A stretch of 64,000 nt of DNA from Chrysemys picta bellii (GCF_011386835.1 NC_088800.1:58929439-58993438); one strand, 5' to 3'. Shown: positions 33,372-44,948, numbered from the stretch's first letter. Numbers and translations: made by a program. Notes: generated by a model from the letters alone, not told the origin.

Positions 33372-33546
33372 CCAAGATTTTCAGAAGTGACTAGTGATTT
33401 TAGGTGCTTTAGTTTTAATTGCTCAGCTTGAGACATCTTAAAAAGACTGTTTCCACAAAATGCTGAGCACCCATTCTTGAAAGTGTCTCAATTTGAGTTC
33501 TCAAAATTGAAGGACCCAGAGTCAATAGTCACTTCTGAAAATTGAG
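33372..33546. repeat. Long hairpin repeat (TTTTCAGAAGTGACTA)
   Basis: The arms GATTTTCAGAAGTGACTAGTG and AATAGTCACTTCTGAAAATTG pair over about 20 bp. Confidence 0.7.
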
Positions 33547-33606
33547 ACTGGTGCATATAGGGCCTGATGCTACTGTCACTGCAGTCAAAAACATTTGGGA
33601 CCTGGT

Positions 33607-34007
33607 CTGGTCTACACCACAGAGTTAGGTCAACACAAGGCAGTTTACATTGACCTAACTATGTAAGTCTCTAGACTAAAATTTTGCTCCTGCCTATGTA
33701 ACTGCCCCACTCTGCCAATTTAATAACACCTCCTCCACAAGAGGTATAGAGTCAATGTTGATGTATTTAGATCAACTCAGCATCAGTGTAGACACTTCAT
33801 TGCTTACATTGACTGTTACTGGCTTTCAGAACCTGTCCCACAATACCCTGCACTGACAGTACAGTTGATACAAGTGCTCCTGGTGCAGATGCGCACCACT
33901 AACACAAGGAGGGTAGTGTGGACATGCAAAAGCAATGTAATTACTGTGATGGCTGTATGCCAACCTAACTTAGGTTGGCTTAATTTTGTAGTGTAGACAG
34001 GCCCTGA
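33607..34007 (+). mobile_element. TIR DNA transposon (GGTCTACAC type)
   Basis: A full-length relative of 25778-27151. Left end CTGGTCTACACCACAGAG, right end TTTTGTAGTGTAGACAGG. No coding capacity. Confidence 0.75.
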
Positions 34008-34034
34008 GTTTCAGTGGTGCAGGATCAAGACCAT

Positions 34035-34140
34035 AGGCTGAGATTTTCAAAGCATCCCAAAGGAATTGGGCACCAACTCCTATTTCATTTTGAAGAGACT
34101 GGGTGCTGATCTTCCCTTAGTCCCATTGAAAATTCCAGAC
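34035..34140. repeat. Short hairpin repeat
   Basis: Arms GAGATTTTCAAAGCATCCC and CCCATTGAAAATTCC; same type as 10350-10455. Confidence 0.5.
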
Positions 34141-35004
34141 AAAAGATTTCATAAATATTATATAAATTATAAAGCTATTGTTTGATATTCCTGTATTTAA
34201 TGCATAAAAAAATCAAAGGGACAGATTCTTACAATCTTTTTTCTTTCAGCACAGATAGTTTTGCTATTTGAACAAAACAGTGTAATTCTTGATACTGCCC
34301 TCTGAGTGCTGGAAGATTTATCCTAAAAGCAAACCCTTAAATAGAAGCTGAAAAATTCTATGTCCCATTAATTAGTGTAGGTGATGCAATTGCTGTTTTT
34401 TAATTAGGGTGCAGATTACAGTATTGATTGTTTACTTTATAAGGGTATTGTGATTTGTTATAGGCCATTATGTTTGATTATTTATGTAAGCATTTAGATT
34501 CTGACTGGCAGTATAATTCAGTTTAACATATATAGGCTTAATTAGTTGCTTTGCATGATTTAACAAGTCCCCTCCTGCTACATTTCAAACATGTAGTACA
34601 TGTGGATTAAATATGCAAAGTAGCTATGTGTGGCAATGATCTAACTGACAGTTCAACACAAATTGGTCTAGAAGAGAATCATTCTCAGAGAGGAGCAAAA
34701 ACAGTTCGCTCTCTTTCTGGGAAGGGCCTGGTGAAGACAGGCTGGAGAGAGCCACAAGGAGCAAATTGGGGGGCTGAAATAGTGGCTGTAAGAAGCAGGG
34801 AGATCCTTGAGTGAAGCTGCTGGAGTCCCTGGCAATGTCATACTCTGACTCTGGGGCAAGCTACAGCAGTGAATTAGCAGTACAATAGGGTTATATGATG
34901 GGGTTGCCTGTGATAGCAGTGGACTGGACTTGATCACCCAGGAATGCCCTTCTAGTCTTATGTTTCTAAGCAAGAAAGTCTAACTTCATTGTAACAACTT
35001 CAGG
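34141..35004. other. Unassigned intergenic stretch
   Basis: Two small opposing frames at 34626-34973 have no motif. Confidence 0.4.
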
Positions 35005-35325
35005 TTGTTACAAGGAGGAGGGAGAAAAATTGTTCTTCTTAACCTCTGAGGACAGGACAAGAAGTAATGGGCTTAAATTGCAGCAAGGGCGGTTTAGGTT
35101 GGACATTAGGAAAAACTTCCTAACTGTCAGAGTGGTTAAGCACTAGAATAAATTGCCTAGGGAGGATGTGGAATCTCCATCATTGGGGATTTTTAAGAGC
35201 AGGTTGAACAAACACCTGTCAGGGATGGTCTAGATAATACTTAGTCCTGCCTTGAGTGCAGGGGACTGGACTAGATGACCTCTCGAGGTTCCTTCCAGTT
35301 GTATGAGTCTATGATTCTATGTGTG
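35005..35325 (+). mobile_element. CR1 3' end, 5'-truncated
   Basis: Collinear with 32975-33297 and truncated within a few bases of the same point. It ends GAGTCTATGATTCTATG, two copies of the CR1 terminal word. Confidence 0.92.
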
Positions 35326-36065
35326 AAGGAACTGTTTTCACATTTAGGCCTGATCCATCATCCTTAGCACATTGAAAACTCCTGTTAAAGGCAATGGAGT
35401 TTTGAACACATAAGGCCTACAGCATCCAGACCTAGTGTTATGGAATAATTCATTGCTGAATAGTAGAGAAAAATCTCATCATGTGGAAAGCTACAGAGCT
35501 CTATAGACTGTGTGCATAATACATTATCGAGAATTGAGCCATTCTGAGTGACTACCAGTGCGTTGAAGATCATTTTTCAGCTTTATTCTGTGGAAAGCAC
35601 AAAGGGCTCTGTAACATCTTCACATGATACCTCATCTAAAGGGACAGCAAGGAGACAATAGAGGATGAAATGTGCTCCGCTGCATGAATGTTTACCAGAA
35701 TGCTCTATAATAACTGTCACTTAAACTGCCATATTTTTTGTATACTTCTTTGCCCGGTAGCCATTCCCACTGAAATGTGTCCCTACGGAGCTGGTGTATT
35801 AGTGAGAAAATTGTGACAAATGTGTTGTCTGCATCCAGGGTAGTGAGGACTCCCCGGGCCTTAAGAGAAGATGTTAAAAAAATTAAAGTTACAGTACAGT
35901 ATGTCAACTCATTTTCTTTGGATGCTGAAGGCAGATTATTACCCAGTAGAAATAGAATTGGGGAAGGAGAAAATCAGTACTGGAACAGTACTGATGTTTG
36001 AGGGGAAATATACTTAGGGTCAGATCCTGGCCCCATTCAAGTCAATGGCAAAATTCTCTTAGGCC
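35326..36065. other. Unassigned intergenic stretch
   Basis: A hairpin repeat lies at about 35344-35416 (GGCCTGATCC...TTTGAACACATAAGGCC). No gene is supported. Confidence 0.4.
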
Positions 36066-36215
36066 TGCTCTACACATAGGGCTAGTCTACACTGCAAAGC
36101 CTCCTAAGGAAGACACAGCTTATACTGGCAACTCTTTTGTCAGTATAGCTAAACCACTTCTCTGAACCTCATAAGCCATGCTGGCAAAAGTACTCTTTTG
36201 CTGGTGTTAGATTTT
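36066..36215 (+). repeat. TIR DNA transposon fragment
   Basis: The left end GGGCTAGTCTACACTGC is present; the right half is missing. Confidence 0.5.
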
Positions 36216-37147
36216 TAGGAGTTAATTAATGGTCCTGGGTGTGACAAAGGGCTGAGGGAATGGCAAGGTGTGTGCCTACAAAATTTAAGCAGACTTCTTG
36301 AATGAGTCAGATAGTTATAATCACTCTTAACAACCATTCTTAATGCATAGAAAGTCACCTGGTCTAAATCTCATGAAGTCAAAGAGGTTACACTGATTTT
36401 CACCTGAGGATCTAGCCCATATTGTACAAAGAAAATGCACTAGTGCCATTAAGTCTGTGACATACAATGTTTTCCCCAAGTTATGCCACCTTTTGATTTT
36501 GAGAAAAAGATTCCAAGATTAGTGCAAGGCCCATGATGAGTTGCTATATTTACTTAACCTTAGGTCCTGTAATTTACAGGACTGGGTGACTTGCAAGTCC
36601 TTGGATATGTCAGAAAAAGCCATAAGTCACATCTGTGCATGGCACAGCTTCTGTAGTCCACAACAGTGGGAATTTAAGAAGTTAAAATGTATAATAAATT
36701 AGGTCCTTTTAGGTCACCAGCGTGTCTTTCCATAGAGCAGAAATGATCACCCTGGTTAATTGCGCCATCCTTTGATAACAGGATGTAATTAACATGTTTG
36801 ACCATGGGTTACTGCAGTGGCAGTCATTATTTAAAGAGGATAGTATGTGCCCTGGTACTGTTATCAGTCTTAAAACAAGTGCACAACTTATTCATATGAC
36901 TGTCATGGCATTTACATTCAAGCCTGTAAAATATTTAGGGCCACATTTGTCCCACGTGCAACTCTGAATTCAATTCAGTTTGTGCCCATTTACACTTGGG
37001 CTGAGCTTAGGCCTTAAAATTTTCTGTTCATGAGTGATTAAATTAAACAAATAGAAGATGCTGCTGAACAATGAAAATGTACACATGGACAGTTGTAAAA
37101 TAGCAAATCCAAAGAGAAATTATTAAACTGATTTGGAATTAGCTGAC
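36216..37147. other. Unassigned intergenic stretch
   Basis: Nothing recognised. Confidence 0.4.
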
Positions 37148-37695
37148 CTCCCATTGTATTTCAAACACTGGTTTACCAGAAACCCTTTGAATGGAGGGAA
37201 GTGGGACATATTCTTACTTACCTTTGCGGTTTGAGCCTTGGCTGTGTACGCTCCTAAAAAAACCCATACCCCTAAAAGCTCTTGAAGTCTGTTGTTGGGT
37301 AACAGGGGACGGCACCTCTTTCTTTTGCAGGTTTTCCACAGCTGTTTCCAATTTTTTATTCTCCTGCTTTATCTGTTCAAGCATATCATGTGTCTGGACT
37401 GCATGCTGCCCAGCTAAAAGAGCTTGGGCTTTCCAGTGCTCGACAGCTTGGAATGCTTCTTCCAAAGCCTGGGTTACCACTTCTATTTCCCTGTTTTCTT
37501 TTTCATTACTTGCCTGGCCAGTATTGTGGCATATTATTTAAGCCATCTTACTGCCGTGGCCATTAATTGCAAGATTCTAAATTTTTTACTTTTGTTATTG
37601 ATTTTCAGAGCTTCAGTTTCTGCCATTGCTTTACATATTCCAGTCCATGTTTCCCCACTTTCTTTTTTAAATTTATATGGGCCACCCCTTGCTGA

Positions 37696-38254
37696 CAGGG
37701 CCGGCTCCAGGCACCAGCCGACCAAGCACGTGCTTGGGGTGGCACCTTGTAAGGGATGGCCGATCTTGGGGTGGCGGGGGGCGCTCGTTTTTTTTTTTTT
37801 GGTTCGGCAGGGTGGTGCTGAAGGTTTTTTGTTGTTGTTTTTGTTTCAGCCGGGCGGCGCTCGGGGGGAGGGAATTGTTTTTGTTTTGGTGGCGCAGCGC
37901 TGGAGGGGGTGTGTGTTTCGGCAGCGTGGTGCTCGGGGGGGGGTGTTTCGGTGGGGTGGCAGGGCAGGGCGACGATCGGGGGGGTGTTTCGGTGGGGCGT
38001 GGCAGCGCTTGGGGGGGTGTTTCGGCATCGCGGCGCTCGGGGGGGTGTTATGGCGGGGCGGTGCTCAGGGGGGGGTTTCGGCGGGGTGGTGCGGTGGGGC
38101 GCTCGGGGGGGGTGTTTCAGCAGGGTGGTGCGGTGGGGCGCTCAGGGAGGGTGTTACGGCAGGGTGGGGTGGCGCGGTGCTCAGGGAGGGTGTTACGGCG
38201 GGGCGGCGCTCTTTTTTTTGGCTTGGGGTGGCAAAAAAGTTACAGCCGGCCCTG
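37696..38254. mobile_element. hAT MITE (CAGGGCCGGCT termini) in retroviral gag
   Basis: Termini CAGGGCCGGCT and AGCCGGCCCTG are perfect inverted repeats. The flanks CTTGCTGA (37688-37695) and CTTGCTGG (38255-38262) match in 7 of 8 bases. The interior is a G-rich tandem array. Long frames across it on both strands are artefacts of that array. Confidence 0.9.
37880..38215. repeat. G-rich minisatellite in hAT MITE
   Basis: About eight imperfect units of roughly 35-50 bp on the pattern GGCGCTCGGGGGGGTGTTTCGGCGGGG. Confidence 0.8.
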
Positions 38255-38400
38255 CTTGCTGGCAATCCAGCAGGTCCAAATTTTATCAAACTCTGTGGGG
38301 ATTTGCATGGAGGGGATAAGGGGGTTCCCTAGCTTGTGGTTTTCTGTCATGTTAGATCATGATTTCTACAGAGTACAGCTTGTTTACTTACCAGATCAGT

Positions 38401-38415
38401 GGTCGTGGGTCACCA
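38401..38415 (-). other. Primer-binding-site candidate of the retrovirus fragment
   Basis: The minus strand reads TGGTGACCCACGACC within two bases of the LTR end. The TGG start is typical; the tRNA is not assigned. Confidence 0.5.
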
Positions 38416-38552
38416 GTGTGGTTAGATGTTTGGCTTCGTGTGTGTTCTTCTTTTGTGCTGCCCCAGCTCTGCGCAGACAGCTGGCACAGCAGACCTCAAG
38501 CGAACCGCCCAATGACCACAAGATCCGTTTCGTATGAAGGTGCCAGGCCAGG

Positions 38553-38558
38553 TTTATT
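38553..38558 (-). promoter_or_regulatory. Polyadenylation signal of the retroviral LTR
   Basis: The minus strand reads CAACAATAAACCTGG. The transposon at 38604-39401 now separates it from the TATA box. Confidence 0.6.
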
Positions 38559-38603
38559 GTTGGCAAAGCACAGTAATAGCACCTGGCAGACTCTACAAGG
38601 ATA

Positions 38604-39401
38604 CTTAGGGCTTGTCTACACTGGCAAGTTTTGTCACCAAAAACTGCCTTTTGGCAACAAAACAGCAAGACCGTTCACACTACAATGGGACTTTTGTCAC
38701 GAAAAACGCCCCGTTTTGGCGACAAAAAAGTTCAACCCCTATGAGAGACTTTTATCTTTTCCCCTCCCTTTATTGTTGACAAAGAGCCAGTGTAGACACT
38801 GCTGATTGTTTTGTCGATGGAACTGGCTTCCGCCAGTATCCCACAATGCCTGCCCTGATTGCTCTGCTCAGTATTTTGATCTCTGCTGCCCTGCAGGCAT
38901 GCGCCCCTCCTCTTTCAAAGCTCTGGGAAGTATCTCTGTGCTGCTCCATTTGGGGAACAAACAGAGCAAATCATTGGAATGCTTCTGTTCTGCCCTGCAC
39001 TAGGAACACAGCAGCAGGGCAGACTGCTGCTGCGGGGGGGGGGGGGGGAGGGGGCCGAGGGAGGGAGGGACAGACTGCTGTGCTGCTTTGCCATTCCTCA
39101 ACATGGAGAGCTCACAGAGCTACTCATGATGCTTCTCTCGGCAGCTGAGGGGGCTGTGGGAGAACTCGGAGAGAATCCCAAGATGAGCAGTGATCAACTC
39201 TTCCTTCCCACACCACTGCACTGTGGGATACATACCCACAGTCCATTGCTCACCCTGTCGATGATGGTGTTCGCAACGTGGACATGATCTGTCGACAGAG
39301 GGAGGAAGTGTGAACACTCTTTGGCGATTTTTGTTTTGTCGACTTTTGGGTGTCGACATAAGTTTTATCAACAAAACTTGGTAGTGTAGACAAGCCCTAA
39401 G
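38604..39401. mobile_element. TIR DNA transposon (CTTAGGGCTTGTCTACACT) in retroviral LTR
   Basis: The 31-bp inverted termini CTTAGGGCTTGTCTACACT.. and its complement differ at only two positions. The interior has no transposase. The short frames in it are not supported. The G run at about 39034-39047 is simple sequence. Target duplication is unclear, so the superfamily is not assigned. Confidence 0.88.
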
Positions 39402-39495
39402 ACATGTGTGCATGTGACAATGGACGCAGATCAGTGAATGGCGGGACTTTGCATTCCCCCCCTCAGCTGGACAAAGATACTCCCTCTGAGATACA

Positions 39496-39503
39496 TATTT
39501 ATA
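39496..39503 (-). promoter_or_regulatory. TATA box of the retroviral LTR
   Basis: The minus strand reads GTATAAATATG, upstream of the polyadenylation signal in the LTR. Confidence 0.55.
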
Positions 39504-39840
39504 CCCTGATACAAACAAGTTAGTACTGCCCCTCTGACATAGTTACTGTCCCCAACTTGGCTAGTAATCACCTTGTACATGTTGGTTCAATCAAAACATC
39601 TCTGTTACATACTGTCATCCTGACCTTATCTTTTAGGAGGGTTCAGTGTATTCCTGTTATTCTTGGGAATGTTTTTGTACCATCCTTGATTTCAGGATGT
39701 GTTTGCATGAGTATTCTGTGACAGACACTTCTTAGGAATGTGTATGTCTGTAATATCAGCCCTGTTCTTGACAGATTCTGTGAGAAGGTCCTGCCTTATA
39801 CCAGGCCTCTGATTATGTCTCAGGCTCTCTTCCTACTACA

Positions 39841-40024
39841 ATCTTTAATAGCATTTGATAATTCCTAATCTGTAATAGGGTTTAAAGTGCACATAAGGAG
39901 TTAAGAGCTGAAGTTCAGTTGTCTCTGGATAAATGCATTGCAGGTGTGTAGTTAAGTGCTAATTAGATAGCTTGGCTATAATAAAAGGAAATGCAAATAA
40001 AACAAAGATATAATTGAACTCAAA
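39841..40024. other. Flank of the retrovirus fragment
   Basis: Nothing recognised. Confidence 0.35.
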
Positions 40025-40115
40025 CAACTGGATCCACTGCTGGTGTAAATCAGCATAGTGCCACTGAAGTCAACGAAGCTGCACCAATTTACACCAGTTG
40101 AGAATCTGACCCAAA
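40025..40115. repeat. Hairpin repeat (GTGTAAATCAGCATAG type)
   Basis: The arms CTGGTGTAAATCAGCATAGTG and GCACCAATTTACACCAG pair around GAAGTCAACGAAG. Confidence 0.75.
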
Positions 40116-40254
40116 GTGTGTGCGCTTTGGTCTTTGAGATGGACTTCAGAGCATACATGGAGCACATTTCTGGAACACTGAGTGAGGGTTAATGTGACTT
40201 TTGTATCTAAGTCTTGCAGTTTGTTATGAAAAATATCCTGTTGTGCTTTTAAGT

Positions 40255-41394
40255 TCCCTTGCCTGTACCAGTACTCCAGGGTGCCACCTGATGTACTGGG
40301 CTCCCACTAAGCCCGCCTGTTCCACCAGCCTGAACGTCCTCACCCTGCCCTGCTGTGCCAGGCCCTCAAGCCTCCTCTAGCACACACACGTAGGTAGGGA
40401 CACACCCAGCTGCAGAAAGACACAGACTCTGAAATCAGCTCTGCCTGGGAAGAATCAGCTTGGGGATTGCCCAGCACTCAAGTGCACACCCCTTCTGGGG
40501 TGTAAACCCAAAATTGCATTGTCTTGTGCTGCACAGAAAACTGTACAGCGTAAGCTCATGAAATTTGCTCCCTCCCTCAATGTGGAGGAAGATATGCACA
40601 GCTTTTTGTCCCCCCAGTTATGAATTGCACAAAGTGGTTTAAAGAAAACAAAACAAGTTTATTACTACAAAGGATAGGTTTTAAGTGATTGTAAGAGCTA
40701 GCAAACAGATCAAAGCAGGTTCTTGAAGACAAGCTGCTCTTGCTTGCAGGTTAAAACTCTAGGTATTTCTTTCACAGGCCAGACACCTTTTCCAGATGGG
40801 TTCAGCTCTACTTCCCCTCCCCTCCCCCCAATCTTTGTTTCTTAGATGTTCTCAGCAGTCATCCTGGGTGGGGATTCAGTGAAGAATGAGCCAAGATTAA
40901 CTCACTTCCCTGCCTTAAATAAGATTTACATATGGCAGGAATCCTTTGTTTCCCACTTTGATCTCCACCCCCTTTGTGGAAAAATACTAGCAGTCCAAGA
41001 TGGAGTCCAGTATTGGGTGACATGATCACATGACCCTGCAGTGTCAAAGCAGCCATGAATCAAAGGCCAGCATCCCAGGAAGCTTCTCAGGAAATTGGGA
41101 GATTAGCATCTTCAGAGTCCTATTGTTCCCCCTAATGGCTCATCCAAGCTGATTGCCTACTGTCTGGTGGGCGTTCCCCAGGTGTAAACACACTTGTAAT
41201 TGTTACATAGCTAATATTCCTAACTTCAGATACAGAAATGATACATGCATACAAATAGGATAATTGTATTCAGTAAATCATAACATTTCCAATGATACCT
41301 CACATGAACCATCTAGCATAGAACACGTCTTAGTTATGCTATATTCATTTCATAACAATATCTCTGTGAAGAATATGGGGCATAGGGTCACACA
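40255..41394 (-). repeat. Gypsy-like solo LTR
   Basis: On the minus strand it starts TGTGTGACCC at 41394. AATAAA lies at 40663-40658. Its internal word order (AGATGGAGTCC, TTCCCCAGGTGTAAACAC, CTAACTTCAGATACAGAAATGATACA) parallels the LTRs at 868 and 7280, so it is a distant relative. The 40255 edge is approximate, and no target duplication was found. Confidence 0.6.
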
Positions 41395-41454
41395 TGGTAT
41401 TACTATTTTTCTCTAAAAGTTCCTATTAGTAATTGGTTCTGGACAGATTAAATG

Positions 41455-41650
41455 AAAATAAATAGACTGTACTTATTATCTGTAGCTCTCAAATTTCTTT
41501 ACAATGGTGGGTATCATTTCCTATTTTACATGTGGGGAAATCAAGGCACAGTGAGGTTGTGACTTACCCGAGACCACACAAGGAGTTGGTAGCATAGCTG
41601 GGAACAGAACCTAACCTTCTAACATCCAGTCCAGTCTATTGGCTCACACG
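41455..41650 (-). repeat. MIR-like SINE
   Basis: TCTTTACAATGGTGGGTATCA, ACATGTGGGGAAATCAAGGCAC, TAGCTGGGAACAGAACC; reverse-complement MIR order. Confidence 0.7.
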
Positions 41651-41789
41651 ACCTTTCTCAGAAGACATTCATATCTACAAGACTATTCCTGGGCCAAATT
41701 CTGCCCTGCAACATATTGGTTGACTGCACTTGAGATCAATAGGAACAAACTATAAGAGCAGGATTTGGGAGCTGATTATGATAAACAAT

Positions 41790-42240
41790 TAGAGCTTGGC
41801 AGGAAAGCTTTTCCCATCGTGGAAAAATTTTCAAGACTTTGAAGGGGGGGTGTTCTTTCTTTCCCAAATTGGGACAAAGGTCAGTCTCAAAAATTCATAA
41901 ACCCCAAAACTGAAAAAACTAAAACAAAAAACCCCCCCACAGGATTAGTTCAATTTAAATGTTTAGTTTGAATAATTTTGAAACATTTCATTTTGATTTT
42001 GACCTTTTAAAACTTTTGTTTTTACTAAAACTTAACTCTAAATTTCAAAACAAAGTCATATCAACCTGAAAAATTGAACTTTTACTTTGAAAAAATGTCA
42101 AAACAGGACATTTAGACAATTTCAAAACTTTTTTTCAAAACGAGAAATTTGTCAAAACACCATTGCAGTTTCAATTTAATTAATTTGCACTTTGCAACCA
42201 AAAAAAACAACAACTACAACCCAGTATTGTAAAAAAATTC
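41790..42240. repeat. AT-rich quasi-palindromic region
   Basis: Many GAAATTTT/AAAATTTC and TCAAAAC/GTTTTGA words on both strands. A similar region is at 58160-58620. Confidence 0.45.
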
Positions 42241-42359
42241 TGAACCTGCTCTATAAACAATGCAGTTTACAGTGTTGTACTAGTATTTGGAGAGATTAAT
42301 GGTTAAAAAAAAAAAAAAGGCCCAGATTCCTCTGTTATATGAACTTCTGGCATGGAGTT

Positions 42360-42620
42360 TAAACTGAGGATGCTCAGAGTTCCTGGTTCTCTCACAAATG
42401 TCCTGCATGAACTTGAGGAAATCATTTAAACTCCCTTTGCCTCTGTTTCCAATCTTCTGCTTGCATGTTGCATCCCTTTCTCTCGAACCTTGGTCTGCTT
42501 TGTCTACTTAGACTGTAAACTCTTTGAGACAGGGACTGTCTCTTAATGTATTGACAGAAACTAGCAGAATTGCTGCCCTAATCTCAGCTGGGCCTTTTAG
42601 GCCCCATTATAAAATATATA
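42360..42620 (+). repeat. MIR-like SINE with long tail
   Basis: TTGAGGAAATCATTTAAACTCCC and GCCTCTGTTTCC lead to TTAGACTGTAAACTCTTTGAGACAGGGAC. Confidence 0.65.
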
Positions 42621-44269
42621 TTAAATAATAGCAGAATGAGATAAATGGTAGTGAGAGACATGTCACTAATTTATGATAGCAAAATTGAGAGCCAGTGATC
42701 ATTTCTGTGTCTTCTATCGGGTGCTCCAATAGAGCTAATGGGTAGATATGGGTCAGCTGACTAATGTTGAGTTTGATCACCCTCTTGGCTATTATTACCA
42801 TCAGTCCTATCCCTTTCCCTTTTCTTTAATTCATGTTTCTCTTGGCATATCAGTCTTCTGACGAGCCGTACAAAGCTAAGATCGGTTTCCATTTGCTGGA
42901 GCTTATAGGAGGGTTGGTTTGGCTGTGTAGGATCCCACTCTGATGCTGGTAGACCAGATGTCAGCTCTTGACAAGTCTGTAGTTGTCAGCTGAGCACTGA
43001 CAAATTCATAGCTGGAAACCAGACCAGCTCACTTGTATGTTACTATTGTTTTGCTTTATAACTCTAAAAAATGCCTGCAGTGAACTTATGAACCTAGGCA
43101 GGAGGAATGGTTCCCCCACCCCTCAAGAAGGACTATCAAAATTAGATGGGCCATTGTGGAACATCACAATGCAAAGACTGGGTTAATGGCCCTCTCACAC
43201 CCATGAAGATGCTACATGTAAGAAAGCTTGTCCCATCAGCTTGAATTCTGGAAGAAGGAAATAAAGATAGGTGTCATGACAATTTTTCATGTCTTTTGCA
43301 GTTTGGATTTTCACGGGGCTGGAGCTGGAAATCAAAAACAGAGATCCCCCAGGTCAACCTGGGTTAGCCCTAAAAGACATTCAGTGCTGGCAGCTTACTA
43401 TAACTCTGTCACCTTTTAGAACCATAGACTGAAACTATATGTTGCCTGCTTTAAGATGTAAATAACTCTCTCATTTGTTTTTTTTCTAGTTAATAAATCT
43501 TTAGTTAGTTTACTGTAGGATTGGCTACAGCATTGTCTTTGGTGTGAGATCTCAGGTGCAAATTGACCTGAGTAAGTGACTGGTCTCTTGGGACTGGAAG
43601 CAACCTGAATTGTTTGTGATCCTTGGTGCATGGCAACCAACTATCACTAAGTCCAGCTTGCCTGGGTGGCAAGACCGACTGTAGTGCTCCAGGGGACTGT
43701 CAGTGACTCTATGGTAAGATTGCTATAGTGTTTTAGGAGTTCACATTTGTTACTGGGTTGGTGAAATCTAATCATAAAACATACCACAGTTTGGGGTCTC
43801 TGCCCTGCTTTTGAAAAGTCTGCTCTGAGGTTGGCACTTATAGTCCTGCACCACTCCAGGCAGCGTGATACCCACACTCAAAGTTTTGCTTTGAATTTTG
43901 GATTCAAATAAGCCCAGAAACATAAAGTGAAAATTCAGAGGGATGAGTTGAGTTTTGCCGAGTTTTTATCAAAGCAACAGAGCTTCAGCTAGTTTCCATG
44001 CAAAATCATAAACTGGCCCAGGAGCTGTGGAAGATTTGAAGCCATCCTGGCCTCAGTTCAGTTTTGTATTGAAACCCAAACCCAGGAATTCCACTCTGTT
44101 CCAAGGTTTGTTGAGAATATTTTTCCATGTGCTATTCAAATGGATGTTTCCGAGGCAGTGGTCCGATCCTGTTTAGTTTCCTCTGGTGAGTAGTCCCATT
44201 GACTGCAGTGGCACTGCTTGTGTCAGCAAAATAAAGTGGGCTCAATGTAGGGTATATGCTGTTTTCAAT
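42621..44269. other. Unassigned intergenic stretch
   Basis: Several short frames without motif. The hAT element starts after 44269. Confidence 0.4.
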
Positions 44270-44277
44270 ATATATTC

Positions 44278-44918
44278 TAGGGCTGTCGATTAATTGCAGT
44301 TAACTGACATGATTAAGTCAAAAAAATTAATCGCAATTAGAAAAAGTAATCGCGATTAATCGCTCTGTTAAACAATAGAATACCAATTGAAATGTATTAA
44401 ATTTTTGAATGTTTTTCTACATTTTCAAATATATTGATTTCTATTACAGCACAGAATACAAAGTGTACAGTGCTCATTTTATATTATTATTTTTATTACA
44501 AATATTTGCACTGTAAAAATGATAAACAAAAGAAATAGTATTTTTCAATTCACCTCATAGAAGTACTGAAGTGCAATCTCTTTATCATGAAATTGTAACT
44601 TACAAATGTCAGTTGTTTTTTGTTACATAACTGCACTCAAAAACAAAATAACTTAAAACTTTAGCACCTACAAGTCCACTCAGTCCTATTTCTTTTGTTC
44701 AGCCAATCACTAAGACAAACAAGTTTGTTTACATTTACAGGAGATAATGCTGCCTGCTTCTTATTTACAATGTCACCTGAAAGTGAGAACAGACGTTCAC
44801 ATGGCACTTTTGTAGCCGGCATTGCAAGGTATTTACATACCAGATATGCTAAACATTTGTATGCCCCTTCATGCTTTGGCCACCACTCCAGCGGGCATGC
44901 TTCCATGTTGATGATGCT
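44278..44918. repeat. Left inverted arm of foldback hAT
   Basis: The reverse complement aligns with 45366-45987 from the transposase word GACGCATGTC-like GAAGCATGCC to the terminus. It contains clustered TTAATCGC words near the tip. Confidence 0.85.
44661..44906 (-). pseudogene. hAT C-terminal dimerisation domain, antisense copy in left arm
   Basis: Carries the hAT signature PCERLFSLSGDIVNKK and the flanking KYLAMPATK and VNKLVCLSDWL. It lacks everything upstream and is the inverted duplicate of the plus-strand C-terminus. Its key residues are better preserved than those of the plus-strand copy. Confidence 0.75.
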
Positions 44919-44948
44919 TATTAAAAAAATAATGCGTTAATTAAATTT

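Larger units (their letters stand above)
37214..38350 (-). pseudogene. gag: Retroviral gag N-terminal region, broken
   Basis: From the ATG at 38350 the frame runs to the hAT insertion. Beyond it a conserved-looking segment with SGETWTGICKAMAE (37695-37534) lies in a second frame. The rest (37480-37214), a coiled-coil-like stretch with HDMLEQIKQENKKLE, is back in the first. The two shifts therefore compensate. The hAT plus its duplication removes 567 bp, a multiple of three, so it does not itself change phase. The matrix-like identification is by position and character only. Confidence 0.55.
37148..39840 (-). mobile_element. Endogenous retrovirus fragment: 5' LTR plus gag, minus strand
   Basis: Minus-strand order from right to left: an LTR (39840-38417), a primer-binding-site-like TGGTGACCCACGACC directly after it, and a gag-like region beginning at an ATG at 38350. 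The provirus is cut off at about 37150-37214, so pol, env and the second LTR are absent. Two DNA transposons interrupt it, one in the LTR and one in gag. The viral genus cannot be assigned from what remains. Confidence 0.65.
38417..39840 (-). repeat. Retroviral LTR, interrupted
   Basis: On the minus strand it starts TGTAGTAGGAAGAG at 39840 and ends AACCACA at 38417, about 626 bp once the inserted DNA transposon (38604-39401) is discounted. It carries a TATA box and AATAAA in the expected order. Confidence 0.65.

Noticed and set aside
32975..35325. The two CR1 tails 2 kb apart as a segmental duplication
   Set aside because: Their flanks do not match. Similar truncation points are explained by independent 5'-truncated insertions.
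37424..38537. Plus-strand frames of 302 and 286 codons
   Set aside because: They run across two unrelated units (retroviral gag antisense and a G-rich MITE array) and are repeats of the array translated in different phases.
38604..38625. TTAGGG-like word suggesting an interstitial telomere repeat
   Set aside because: Only one unit is present, as part of a transposon terminus that is repeated inverted at 39383-39401.
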